Below are positions 48,190-60,368 of a stretch of DNA of 64,000 bases, one piece after another. Made by a program: the position numbers and the translations under genes. Origin of the DNA: Anopheles merus (Eukaryota; Arthropoda; Insecta; Diptera; Culicidae); NCBI RefSeq assembly GCF_017562075.2, contig NC_054082.1:54183681-54247680 (forward strand). The letters run 5' to 3'. Every line of letters starts with the position of its first letter. Position 1 is the stretch's first letter. The notes below the pieces were generated by a model that ran no database searches, was not told the origin of the DNA, and worked only from the letters and a program-made list of their open reading frames with translations.

Positions 48190-50965
48190 TCATTTATCCC
48201 ACAGGCCGATTTCCTTCATTTTGGTTTGAAAATACCGTTCGAGAGTGTTGGCGCAGCTATCAGTGACAAATTAAAAAAAGAAGAAGATTGATTTGGATTT
48301 TGATATGAAAGGCTCCAGATACGACTGAATTTGAGAGAGGATCATAGTTTTGCAATATCTTACCGATAGTATTCTGTCTCCGGTGAATTGTATAGACGAC
48401 AGTTGGTAAAAATACGAGCCATATCAGCCATGAACAACCGTCTTGTAACGTAATATCTAAAAAAAAAGTTAAGTCGCATGTCAAATTGAACATTTTGTTT
48501 GTTTGTCAGCCATTGACTCACTTATTCTTGAGTCGTTCATTCATCGTTTTGAGATCCATCGGATATTTAATATGATCGTAATAGTCTGGCACCTCCGCCT
48601 GATTGACCGGCTTCAGGAACGGCCATGCAGCTGTATGCTGCCGAACAGCAAGCAAAACTCCGCTCAGCGAATTGGCCAACTTATCCGGGTCGGCCGATTC
48701 TTCTAGCGGTCGAGCTGTTCGCTGTGCTCGGAATGTCGGTCTCCAACCCACTTCTCGCAAACCCGGTATCGATTCGATAGGTATACTACGAACACCTTCC
48801 TTAAAGCAGGTCAACCCAGGGTGAACCTTTTGCACTTCCTGCTGGCGCTGAGTGATCAATTCTTTTACGATCTCCTTTTGCTTTCGTATGACTGAGCTAA
48901 ATTGCGTGTAGATTAAGCTGGGATGGAGTTCGCAGTGCATGAGCGTTGCACCTTCATATTCTTTTATGTATCCTATAAAAGAAAGAAAATAAAATGTAAT
49001 CAATAGAGCGCATTCATTTAGCACAAAAAGACATAATGAACATACCAGCGTACACGTGGCGCGCCACCTTAATGTCTTTGGAAAATCCTTGCTTCTTGAA
49101 GTAACCGATCGCAAACTCATCAGCGTACGTGAGGAAATGTTTAATGCCACGCTGGGTACTGTAGTCTTTCAAATGATTCATGAGATGCGTACCATATCCT
49201 TTCACCTGTTCACTGCTTGTAACTGCACAGAACACAATTTCTGTGAAGCCTTGCGAAACGAATGTTCTGAAACATATTCCACCAATCGGACGACCTTCTT
49301 TAATTAAGGCTAGCGTTTTGTGTTTCCTAGAAAGAAATAGGAACCATTAAAGTTTAATGCATCGTCGGATGTATTGAAACAAAAGGCAAAAAGCCGAAAC
49401 AACACATACGGGTCGAACACTAGCTGGCTGATGTACTCCCTGGGCATTCCTGGCAGCTGATGGGCAAAGACGCTGTGTAGTCCAAGTAACCACAGCATTG
49501 ATTGTTTCGTTACCGGTTTGGTCAGGGAGTTGCCAACGACATGGAATTCGATTTCTCGCCGATTTTCTTCTGCCTTAGCCGCTTCATCACGAGGTGCGTT
49601 CGGCGGAAAAACGACCTCCGCCCGGCTGGAGTAGTTGCTGTCGTTAATGCGCTTTAGTGCACGCGCTACCACATCATCGGACAGATCCTCGCAGTCTGAT
49701 TCCTTTTTGTAGCGCTTTGCATCTCCCATCTTCTTGCCTGTCCCCGACAATGATGATCCTTCGTGCTGGCGTTTGGTTTTGTGCAGGAGAAGCGACGACG
49801 TTGGCTTAAAGTTTGGCGACCAGATTGGCGAATCTTCGTTCACTACCTCCTGCTTAAGTGCTTCAAGGAATTTGGGCAGCTGCGTAAGCATGATACGTTT
49901 TTCCGGCGGCATTCGATCGCGCTCAATCTTACAACGCATCAGCAACTGCTGGTATACGTACTGGTAGACGGCCTTTAGCAGTGTGCGGCCGAAAACGACA
50001 GACGTTTCAAAGTGCCGCAGTGAACTGCAGAAAGCCGGCACGTGACAGAACACCAGCCACCGCGTGTAGTTAATTTTGTAGTTCGAAACATCCTCTTGGC
50101 TAACTAGATCCTGCCGCGCACTCGGTGCTTCAAAATTCCAATGATTTAGACAGTGCAGAAACGTCTTCGCAACATCGGTCATAGAGTCCAGTTCTGCCTG
50201 ATGGAGATGACCATACCTGCCGAAGGGGACAATGGTACAAATAATGTGAGTGGGTTTTCCTTGTCTATTAGCATCTACTATTTGTCTTACTTGTGCATAA
50301 CGAAGTTGGTGACTGCTTTGGAAATCGAGGGCTGTTCAAACGGGGGATCTCCTAGCGGTCCTCGTATAACGGCCTGCGTACGTGTTAGAATGCACTGCCG
50401 CAACAAACGGAACAGATAAGCATATACCTTCTTCGTATCGGTATCCGTTTCCCGGAGCATGCTCATGTACAAATTTTCCACATCCACAATGGCCCCCAGC
50501 AGCTCGTTCATCTGTTCCTCGGTAATATCACCTAGATGCTGAATGTGCGTCTCAAGACTGTGCTTACAGTTCGGATTTCGGCACTCTTCAGCGAAATCGG
50601 GACAATAATCGACCTCCACATCTTTGTGGCGATTCTCCTCCGGCGTTTTCCAGCCACTGCAGCGGCATTCGTTTGCTTGACAGGACGAGTACATGGAAAG
50701 CTTGGTCAGCTTTTGATTTCTCGGTAACTGATAAACCTGTAAGGGAATGCGAGATGCACAGTATGTTAGCAGGGTTCACAACGGAATAGCTGCAATAGCT
50801 TAACAGGAACAAATGAACCTTCCGTACCTTTTGTTTGCGCATCATGATCCGCTCGATGCTATCCTGGCGTGTGGTTTCTTGCGCTCCGCTGCTATTGCCG
50901 CCATGATTTGAGTCGGACTTTTCTTGCTTCACTTCGCCGTTCTGATTTTTTGGATTCTCACTCAT
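48190..50965 (-). CDS. Gcn5: Histone acetyltransferase Gcn5 (KAT2)
   Basis: Catalytic subunit of SAGA and ADA complexes; acetylates histone H3 (K9/K14) in the nucleus. Exons 50965-50828, 50736-50291, 50216-49410, 49326-49046, 48972-48522, 48456-48364 and 48256-48190. Phases match throughout, giving 760 residues. The N-terminus is charged and disordered. The PCAF homology region (about 46-330) has CRCSGWKTP, CPDFAEECRNPNCKHSLETH and WLVFCHVPAFCSSL. The GNAT domain (about 400-560) contains EIEFHVVGNSL, EIVFCAVTSSEQVKGYGTHL (acetyl-CoA loop) and FLTYADEFAIGYFKKQGF. The C-terminal bromodomain contains WPFLKPVNQAEVPDYYDHI, YPMDLKTM and IFTNCRLYNSPETEYYRCA. The usual ending is GLWDK. The gene is divergent from LDAH with 430 bp between starts. 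The stop is followed by a long in-frame open stretch. Confidence 0.95.
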
Positions 50966-51394
50966 GCTTCTCCTTTACAGTATGAATTGTTCGGTTAAAA
51001 ACGTATCTGTAGTTCCAGATATCGGCCGATATGTAAAATTTGTGATTCGTGATTTGTTTTGCTTGGATTTTCTACGCCTGCCTGTCAAGGGAACGTCAAG
51101 TTGCACGGAACAAGATACATAGAGCAACGGTAGGCGCATTTAAATATCTGCCTGCTAAAAAAATATACGAAAGTCGGAAAAATGTGAAAAACAATAACCC
51201 CGAAAATTCTTTAATTAAATTGATAGGTGATTAACATTAATGTTGATTCATTGTAGCTTAAATAAGAGAAAAATAGTTTCTTTGAGTTAAATTCTGAATT
51301 TTTCACGCGAGCTGTCTCTAAACCTCGATATTGTTGTTATTCAGTTGACAGTTTGATTTTCCAAAAGCCTCGTATGTTCCACAGATAATTGCTC
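50966..51394. promoter_or_regulatory. Divergent region between Gcn5 and LDAH
   Basis: 430 bp between two head-to-head starts, AT-rich, without a clear TATA box. It should contain the promoters of both genes. Confidence 0.5.
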
Positions 51395-52503
51395 ATGTAT
51401 TGTAAACTTTTTTGCGGAGTGGCAAGAAGAGCTCAACTCACTGCTGCATCCGTTCGGTCGACCTATACTCTGTACAGACAAACCGGCAATACTGCAAGCA
51501 TCATGCAAGAGTCTTATCCAGTCATCGCAAAAGTCCCTACCCATATACTAACGTGGGGTAAGTGGATCGAGGAATCGCTTGGCGATCAGAAGGAAATCGT
51601 CCTATGCATTACCGGCAACCCAGGACTGCCTGGATTTTACACGAAGTTTCTCTCCACCGTATATGAGTGCTTGAACAAAGAACTGCCAGTGTGGGTGATT
51701 GGTGAGTAAAATGTTAATTTGTATTTGTTTGCTGTTTTAAACATTATCTACTGCTGCTATCCCGCATTCCTACAGGTCAGGCAGGCCACGATGAAGCAGA
51801 TGAAAGCCCGTACAAGAAACCGGTGCCCGCATTGAAAGGGAACGAAGAAATGTTTAACTTAAAAGGGCAGCTACAGCACAAGATAGAGTTCATACGGAAG
51901 TACGTTCCCGAGGATGTAAAAATTCATCTAATCGGTCACTCGATAGGAGCGTACATGGCGCTGGAACTGCTCAAAGTTCCTGACATAAGCGACCGCATTC
52001 AACATTGCTACTTTCTCTTTCCTACCCTGGAACGGATGGCCAAATCGAGAAACGGTTTCATAGTGACCAGAATCATTAATCCTATGTGGTTCGTGTGGCA
52101 ATGGTTTTACCGAATGTTCGACATGCTGCCCTTGTTTATTCGGACTTGGATTATCTATATGTACTACCTGGTGGATGGAATCCCAAAGTACTACCTGGGA
52201 ACCGGTCTGAAGTATATGAATCCCAGTGTAATTGATAAAATATGGTTCCTGGCAATTGATGAGATGGAAAAGGTAAAGGAACTGGATACGGATACGCTGA
52301 TCAAGAACAAGCAGCGCATTAAGCTGTATTATGGCAGTAAGGACGGATGGGTGCCGGTAAAGTACTACCATGATCTGAAGCAACGTATCCCAGATATTGA
52401 TGCTGAACTGTGCACCAGGAACTATGAGCATGCATTTGTATTACGTTCAGCGGCTCAGATGGGCTTCTCTGTCGGTGAGTGGATCTTAAAATGTCGTGCA
52501 TAA
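51395..52503 (+). CDS. LDAH: Lipid droplet-associated hydrolase (LDAH, alpha/beta hydrolase)
   Basis: Serine hydrolase of the lipid-droplet surface (C2orf43/CG9186 family); its physiological substrate is debated. Exons 51395-51701 and 51776-52503 join in phase 1, giving up to 344 residues. The fold markers are CITGNPGLPGFYTKF (oxyanion region, about 72-86), the nucleophile elbow LIGHSIGAYMAL (Ser near residue 159), LFPTLERMAKSRNG, a hydrophobic hairpin (about 200-230) thought to bind the droplet monolayer, YYGSKDGWVPVKYY (acid) and NYEHAFV (His). Two starts are possible: ATG 51395 adds 36 residues of basic, Ser/Thr-rich sequence; ATG 51503 (MQESYPVIAKVP) is closer to the usual N-terminus. I favour the downstream one but keep the longer frame. 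Confidence 0.92.
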
Positions 52504-52797
52504 TTTTTTTTTTCTTTGTTGAGAAACAATGGCCTGGCCTTGATGCTTTATAATCAAATAATCTAGATAAACAGTAACAGGTTAATGTAAAGTAAATAAT
52601 AACATTTTGATCTTTACTTGAATTTTCTATCAAACTACTAGAACCTGTGATTGTGGAAAGAAATGTTTTAATCAATATTGAAGTATTTAATTACATTGTT
52701 GTTTTGGTACTAGAGAATGTTGAGAAATTAAGTCAATAATTGTAATTGAACTAAAATCCAGCATGAAAGTGCAATCGTAAAAATACATAACAGAAGG
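52504..52797. other. LDAH 3' flank
   Basis: AT-rich sequence between the LDAH stop and the tRNA gene. It should hold the LDAH 3' UTR. No perfect AATAAA is seen. Confidence 0.4.
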
Positions 52798-52804
52798 AAA
52801 AAAA
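52798..52804 (-). terminator. Pol III terminator of tRNA-Glu
   Basis: Seven T residues on the minus strand, five nucleotides past the 3' end of the tRNA, as expected for RNA polymerase III. Confidence 0.85.
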
Positions 52805-52809
52805 GTTCT

Positions 52810-52881
52810 TTCCCATACCGGGAATCGAACCCGGGCCTTCTGGGTGAAAGCCAGATATCCTAGCCACTAGACCATATGGGA
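52810..52881 (-). tRNA. tRNA-Glu (UUC)
   Basis: 72-nt cloverleaf on the minus strand. The acceptor stem pairs TCCCATA with TATGGGA, the anticodon stem-loop is TCTGG-CTTTCAC-CCAGA with anticodon TTC (52848-52846), and the T arm has GGTTCGATTCC (pol III B box). The discriminator base is A. No intron, and the stems are fully paired, so the gene is probably functional. A small open frame across it (52751-52963) is an artefact. Confidence 0.97.
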
Positions 52882-55800
52882 GATGTGAGAGAGGGGATGC
52901 TAAAAAAAAATAATTTGAGATCATTGAACTATCCTGGCGAAAGAATTTGTCAATAATTTTCATAATATTTACATCAAACTCGATTCAGGATTCGATTTTA
53001 AAGTGGAAGTCTAAGCCGTATTATATGATGCCGATAGTAACACTTTATGAATATTATGGGCATTTTCTGTAAGGTTATCATGGATTAGTAACAGTTCACT
53101 ATTGATGTAAATCTTGCCGTTCCATTTGGTGCCCTGAACTAGTCTTTCTTCAGTGTACGGTAATAGATCATGCGCACTTGTGCAGCAACGCTCTCTCTCT
53201 CTCCCTCTCTATTTCTTTATCTCTTTAAACGAGTGAATATTCGTCCAAGAGATCGGGTAGAGCCAGTAGTATCGAGGAATCCTTCCATCTATCTAGTCGC
53301 ATTCGGTAAGGAAAGCCAAAGCCTGAGTAGTCGGGTCAACATTATAAAACGTATCCACATCAGGCTATTTACCTTGCAAAAGTGCAGTGATATGCAGCCA
53401 CAAGTTCATGTTTTTATTTGCTTTTCGTTTCCGTATCTGCCGCCTTACGTACGGCGCCTAGAACGTCTGATTTTCCTACACCACCTACAGTGCAAGTGTG
53501 TGAGTGCGTGCTGTAATCAATTTCCCAACGAGGGGAAATGTTGGTCAAATGTGAAGGTTACTCCAGAAAATGTAATGAAAACAAACAACAAACGCATCGG
53601 CATACGGCAAAATGAGGAAGGTGCTTATATCTTCCATCTGGTATCGTTCGCTATTTTTCCATTTGTCTATCGTTTTGGCAATGGTTGACGAGGTTGGAGT
53701 TTTGTTTCTACCTTTAATACACACGTTTGTTGCTCTCCGGTGACACAATCCCTGGCAAAAGTAATTCATGGGACAGTGGGACGCTTTTGTAGGTCGGAAT
53801 TGTTTCTATTTTTGTACAATGCAGAAGCGCGCAACCTTTAATAAATCTTCCCTCTGGCGGTTGTAAGATTTGGTACAGCTTTGGCTACGTTAGTCGGTGA
53901 TGCGTGGGAAGCACATTTATTATTGATCGCTCACCGGCCAACAATGCGAGTAACAAAACAACTCTATTCGCAGGTCGATTCGAAAAGGGTTTGTTTGGCT
54001 ATACCTTTTTCTCATGCAGAATGGTGAGTGTTTGACGATAAAGCATAAAGTCCTTTGCAGGAATTATAAGTAAGGGTTTCGAAGTGATTTAATCAATAGA
54101 ACCACTCGAAGGTCTCCATACTTGAGATTATTTACACGAGGATTACGAAAATTGAGCCATTTTATTAAAACAATAAAACGGTACACACAACAGTATAAGC
54201 GCCGTGACATTGAAAGATACGGGAGCATGTACGAGGAGCAGGCACGAGCGAGCGTGCGTCCATATAACGAAGTTAAATAAAACTCTTCAATGTAGAACAA
54301 TTTCCGGCCGATTGGAAACACTCGCTGCTTATCGATAAAACTGTAGTATCATTGGAAAGCGGTGAAGCGCGAGTTTGTATATCGTCATCGTCATCATTAT
54401 GGCGATTACACAACCTAGCACCTAGAACTGCATTCGGTACACCAGCGGCGATGGCAGGATGCAGTGTATTTGCGCCGTTCAGTAACGGTATGAGTGCAAA
54501 TTAAACACGGTGCAGCTCTACTACACGCACGTTCGGCACACTAACACCGTAACTTGCGCGAGATCTTATCAGTTACTGGTATGTACCCCCTGTACAGCTG
54601 TTGCATTCTGGATATCCGCACATACCTGCACGCTGCAACTTGCACATGTACAGCGAATGATCAGCGGTGAAACAGTGCACTCTCTCCCACTCTTGGTGCA
54701 TTTATACACGTTCAGGGTCAATACGCACACATGGTGAGAGATTCATTGGTGTAAACGTGCACGTGACTTCCTGTAACGACAGTTGAAAGTTGCTGTAATA
54801 ACGTATTTAGTGCTCACAATGATGCTGATAATACACTAAATAATGCCATGCCGAAATAATGCTATGCCTCTAGTAGGTGTGTGATATTCACAAAAAATAT
54901 TCCCTCTTTTTGAAAGCATAAAAAGATCAATTTCTTTGAAATAGTGTATGAAAAGCGTCCAAACGTGTGGCGTCACTAATACTACTTCAAACCGGCACGA
55001 AGCCAAGTGTGCGACACACCAGCGAAAGTGCATCGATCGCGAGAATTGATCACCACTTGCCAAGCCCCCCCCCCACCCCCGTTCCACCCTATGCTGGTTT
55101 TTTTTAATTCTTTTCCCCGTCGTCCGTTCGTCTGCTTATTTATAGCATATTCCACCTGCCCCGGCTTGACGAAACCCGGTCACCGACTGCATCCCAGTCT
55201 GGTGATATAATAACGTACACACTCCGCCAGCACGCTCATAGGCGGAACACTTTAGAAAATCTTAGCCTCAAAAAGCTTGCTCAAACATCACGAACGGCAA
55301 AGGCAATGAAGCGGGGAAAACCGTTTCCGTAGGGCGGATGCTGCAAAAGCACACGAGTTCGAACCGAACGATGACCGACCGATGGCACCGGGCGCGCTAA
55401 TTCAGCTAGTGGCGGGGCGATCGATGCCAGCGATGATATATCCGTTCACTTGCTCGCCGAACGTCGAGGTCTCGAGTCGTTTTCGATCGTACACCGTGAC
55501 CGGTTTGCCTACGATCCATATCCATCTTTGCGAAGGGCATCCTTGCCGTTACAGCCTGCATTCGCCACAACCTAGTGGCGTGCTTCGATCGACAGTTGGA
55601 GCTAAAAAATCCTTCGCTCCACGGGAATCAACGTTTGTCAAGGTAAAAGGGTGGCAATTACGCATCCAGCTCGTGCCACTGAGCAGTGCAGCCTCCGACA
55701 TGTGCCACTTAGTTCTGTGTGTAGTGCATCGGTTCAGTAGCAGGCAAACTGCAGAAGCGATTCCCTGTTAATATTATGTAACCGGATCTTGGCATTCAAG

Positions 55801-57861
55801 AATATACACAGGTGTTTTACGTGGCGTGTCAGTGTTATTGGAACGCGAGTAGAGCGATCATGAAAGAGTCCCAAATTTACCCAACCCCTCCGCTGTTGAG
55901 TTGGCGTAATTCGAGTGCTTTGTGTGTAGAACGCGCAACGAGTGCTTTAAATTTGGTACTGTGCAGTGAAGTGGGCGATCCTTTTTGGCGCTGTCGATTT
56001 TTTACATAACCGTGCCCATCTCGCTAGATAATGATTACGATCTAAGCTAAACCCTCCCCCCGCATCAGTCTCGTAGCGAGCGAATTGCACGATCTCCCTG
56101 TCTTTCGAGTGCATGTATTAATAGAATGGAATGTTACGACGTTTTTGCTACCGTGGGTAGTTTTGATATTCCGTCTTAATTAGCTAACGATCGGTCACAA
56201 CGGCTGAGCGCGACACGGTACGGTTTAGGTACGACAAAACCAAAACAACGCAACGATAGAAAACCCCACCGGGAGAGGTTCTTTGCACTTTATTTGCTCG
56301 GTTTATCGGACATGATTGATGCTTGTTTTGTGCGCCAACGATGGCAACGGATCTGAATTTTGCGTTAGAATGGTACCACTGGTACAGCTCGGTACGTACG
56401 ATCACACGATCAGCTGTGAACGATACGCTGATTGATGCGTTTTGCGTTTCATTTGCCGCCCTAGTTTGCCGCCGCTTGAGACAGGACACGATCATGCGCC
56501 TGATTGTTGTAGTGAGATCACGTGACTGATCGGTGCAAAGGATTGTTGTGTTCCCCCTGAGGGTGATCATGGATTACCACTATCTGTTCGTCTGTTTGTA
56601 GTAGCATAGCATATGTTTGTGCGTGTAACAGCAGTACCAGCTACAATTAGACCTTGCGACATGAAATCAGCTGCTAACACTGTGCTATAAATCCATTCGC
56701 TTTAAATGTTTCGACGTCGCTGTGAATCATCAGCCTCTGTCAACATGCTGCGCGATGATGTCATTTAAGCGATCCAAACGACGCCACGGCCATAGTTTTG
56801 TATGGTTTTTGCACGCTTGGCTACATTCGCGATACATAACGGCTGCTTCCTTTCCGCAGCCAAGCCGCGTGTTTCGTGATGTCTGTCTGCCGTCGTATCG
56901 TGTTTTAATGATACTTTTTTCGAGCTATACGATTCTTCAAAAGCGTGATCCACGATCAAGGGCAAAACATTTCGCGAACTGCGAAGGGGTTTATTTTTTT
57001 TTCCTTTTCAAACCTTTAGACACACAGGCGAGGAGATCATCAAGGCCAAACATTACAATCTCGGTCTAGACGGTAGAAAACGTCCACATCTTGCACGTTG
57101 CACGGAGACACAGCACGAAGTGTATATGTGTAATGTGTGATTTTGTTTCCCACTGGTTGTCTGCCTCTCTGCTCGATATCTCCTTTATATGACCTCTACT
57201 CGGTGGGGCAACTTGAGGCAGTGTCTATCATTACACCATCCCATGAGGATACTGACACTTGGCCCGTCACTGGCTTATCACGTGTAGGTTTCAATGAGCA
57301 AACAAATGTAAGCGTTTCGTTAAAAAGCACATCACACATTGCGCGTAATTATCTTGTGTTCGGCTGCGTATTGGCATTTATCTCTAAAGAGGACGCCACG
57401 CAGCAATAAAACGTAAACTAACAACACCAGTCGTGGCGTGTACGAACGCTGTGTTACTGTCGTGTGCATTAGAGGGACCGGAACGGTAATGATAATTGTT
57501 CTATTCCTGAGGACAATGATTAATTTATTGCATCGCACCATCTGAGTATGAAGCGATACGGCATTGCGTAGTGATCTTTCCTTCAGATTAAAGTCAGCGG
57601 TATTTACTAACGACGAATGAATATTGCATCTGCCGTGCAATGCGCGAAACCTCGATGGAGTTTATTATCAGTAGCCCTATCGGCAAAGCAGCACGTGTTA
57701 GTACCGGCACCGTTGGGATAGAAATCAGATTATAATATTTTTATAATTGCCATGAAATCATCTTCTATTCATTAGCTCACTTTTACCTTCGCAGTTCCTA
57801 ATTGAAATATTTTGATGCTCCCTGTTTCCAGCAGCCTTTCGCACGAACCCGCTAATCAACA
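52882..57861. other. 5-kb gene-poor region upstream of Gpo1
   Basis: No protein gene is recognisable. Open frames up to 172 codons (53170-53688) have no family signature. CT repeats occur near 53192-53211 and a C-rich run near 55063-55080. An acceptor-like CTGTTTCCAG ends at 57831, 30 bp before the Gpo1 ATG, so one or more non-coding first exons and promoters of Gpo1 probably lie here. A TATAA at 56686 is a weak promoter candidate. Confidence 0.5.
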
Positions 57862-60368
57862 ATGGCATCGAGACTTCGAAAGTTCGGCGTGACAGCAGCC
57901 GGTATCGCGATCGGTGCCGCCCTGTCCACCTATGCCCTGCAGCACAAAGATACGCCCCAGTATCAGGTAAGCTCGGCAACCGACCCGGTTTATGGCCAAC
58001 TCAAGCCATCGTGTGTTTCGTTTTGCAACCAGGTTCAAATGGAGGAAATGCAACGTATTCGACGTAAGCGAACGCTGCCTTCACGATCGGAACAGATCAA
58101 GGCGCTGCAGAGCGACGAAGAGTACGATGTGCTGATCATCGGTGGGGGAGCCACTGGCGCAGGCTGTGCACTGGATTCGGTCACGCGCGGTCTAAAAACC
58201 GCCCTGGTCGAAGCGGACGACTTCGCCAGCGGTACCTCGTCACGATCTACCAAGCTGATCCATGGTGGTGTGCGATATCTGCAGAAAGCCATTCTCGGTG
58301 TAAGATGATCATATTGCTTCCACTGCCCATATAATGCTAAACTAATGTTGTTGGTTTGTGCGGCTTACAGTTGGACATTGAACAGTACCGGATGGTCAAA
58401 GAAGCTCTGCACGAGCGCGCCTCAATGTTGCGATCGGCGCCACATCTGACCAGACCACTGCCGATCATGCTTCCCGTTTACACGTTAGTTTTTGCCTGGT
58501 TTTGCTTCAACCTACCTTCTCATCCTACCTCTTATGTTTACTATATTAATCGACTATATCGTCTCGTTTATCGTCTCGTTTTTCAGCTGGTGGCAAATTC
58601 CGTACTTCTGGGTCGGTATTAAGGCGTACGATTTCGTTGCTGGCGATCGTAACGTGAAAAGCTCGTACTATCTGTCACGCGCCGATGCACTGGAACTGTT
58701 TCCTATGCTGCGCGGCGATAAACTGTGCGGAGCTATCGTGTACTACGACGGACAGCAGGATGACGCACGCATGAATCTGGCCATCGCACTGACCGCGGCA
58801 CGCCATGGCGCTGCCATCACGAATCACGTCGAGGTGTTGGAGCTGCTGAAGAAAAAGGGCGACGATGGTAAGGATGTGCTGTGTGGCGCCAAGGTCCGCG
58901 ATAATATTAGCAAAAAGGAGTGGACGATCAAGGCAAAGTGTATCATCAACGCTACCGGTCCGTTTACGGACTCGATCCGCAAAATGGATAACCCGACGGT
59001 AAAGGAAATCTGCTGCCCGAGCTCGGGCGTGCATATTGTGCTGCCGGGATACTACAGCCCACAGCAGATGGGTCTGCTCGATCCGGACACTTCGGACGGT
59101 CGCGTTATCTTCTTCCTGCCCTGGCTGAACGGCACGATCGCCGGTACTACGGACTCGCCGTGCGATGTAACGCGCACCCCCACGCCCACCGAGGACGAGA
59201 TCCAGTTCATTCTGAGCGAAATCAAGAACTATCTCAACAAGGACGTTGACGTTCGTCGTGGTGATGTGCTGTCGGCGTGGAGTGGCATCCGACCGCTGGT
59301 GTCCGATCCGAACAAGGAGGACACGCAATCGCTGGCTCGCAACCACATCGTGCACGTGAGCGACTCGAAGCTGATCACGATTGCCGGTGGCAAGTGGACG
59401 ACGTTCCGAGCGATGGCCGAGCACACGATCGATGCTGCCATCAAGGCGTGCAACCTGAAGCCCGAGCGCGGTTGTGTCACCGATGGGCTGTGGATTGAGG
59501 GTGCCCAGGGATGGACACCGACGATGTACATCCGCTTGGTGCAGGATTTGGGTCTGGAGGTAGAGGTAGCCAAACATCTGGCCATATCGTACGGCGATCG
59601 TGCGTTTGCCGTGGCCAAGCTGGCTACGCTGACTGGCAAGCGTTGGCCCATCATCGGCAAGAAGCTGCATCCGGAATTCCCGTACATTGATGCGGAGGTA
59701 CGCTACGGCATTCGCGAGTATGCCTGCACTTGCGTGGACATGATTTCGCGCCGTTTGCGACTGTCGTTCCTGAATGTGCAGGCCGCTATCGAGGCCCTCC
59801 CCATGATTGCAGACATCATGGCGGAGGAGCTAAAGTGGTCAAAGGACGAAAAGGAACGTCAGATAAAGCAGTGCGAACACTTCCTGCAGACGCAGATGGG
59901 CCACCAAGCTAACCGCACACTGAAGGAGAAGGTACCGATCAATCTCTCCAAGCAGGAGGTCGACATGTACGTGAAGCGCTTCGAAACGATCGACAAGGAA
60001 AAGAAGGGCTACGTGTCTATCACCGACATTAAGCGCGCAATGAAGTCGTTCGGCGATGCGGAGGTCAGTGGCGAAGAACTGCACGACATTCTCAAGGAAA
60101 TCGACACCAACATGAACGGACAGGTCGAGCTGGAGGAGTACCTACAGGTATGGTAGATTGCGTTACACTCTTCGATCACCTTTGGGTAAGAGTAATCGTT
60201 TAATTCGTGCTTGTTGATCTTTCGCGTTCGCAGATGATGTCGGCAATCAAGTCCGGATTTGTATCGCACTCGCGGTTTGCTGCGGTGGCGGAACAGGAAG
60301 AAATCCGCAAGGAGCAGGAACGTCTCAAGAAGCAGATCACCATCGAGCGATCTGGAGGTGGCTTATAA
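57862..60368 (+). CDS. Gpo1: Mitochondrial glycerol-3-phosphate dehydrogenase (FAD-linked, EF-hand)
   Basis: Oxidises glycerol-3-phosphate to dihydroxyacetone phosphate at the outer face of the inner mitochondrial membrane and passes electrons to ubiquinone (glycerophosphate shuttle, important in flight muscle). Exons 57862-57966, 58033-58299, 58371-58483, 58587-60147 and 60234-60368 join in phase, giving 726 residues. The basic N-terminus with a hydrophobic segment (VTAAGIAIGAALSTYAL) is a targeting/anchor sequence. The FAD-binding motif is VLIIGGGATGAGCALD (about residues 67-82), followed by SGTSSRSTKLIHGGVRYLQ. The core has PWLNGTIAGTTDSPCDVT, SAWSGIRPLVSDP and IAGGKWTTFRAMAEHTID. The C-terminus holds two EF-hand-like units (IDKEKKGYVSITD; IDTNMNGQVELEEYL), the second with the better loop. 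The 66-nt first intron has no in-frame stop. Confidence 0.95.

Noticed and set aside
53170..53688. 172-codon plus-strand open frame
   Set aside because: No domain, no codon-use signal and no supporting splice context; it looks like a chance frame in non-coding DNA.
56686..56735. TATAA with a TCAG about 40 bp downstream as the Gpo1 promoter
   Set aside because: Spacing and initiator match are poor; kept only as a weak candidate in the intergenic note.
58675..59670. 331-codon minus-strand frame antisense to Gpo1
   Set aside because: A shadow frame produced by the strong third-position bias of Gpo1; its translation has no family signature.
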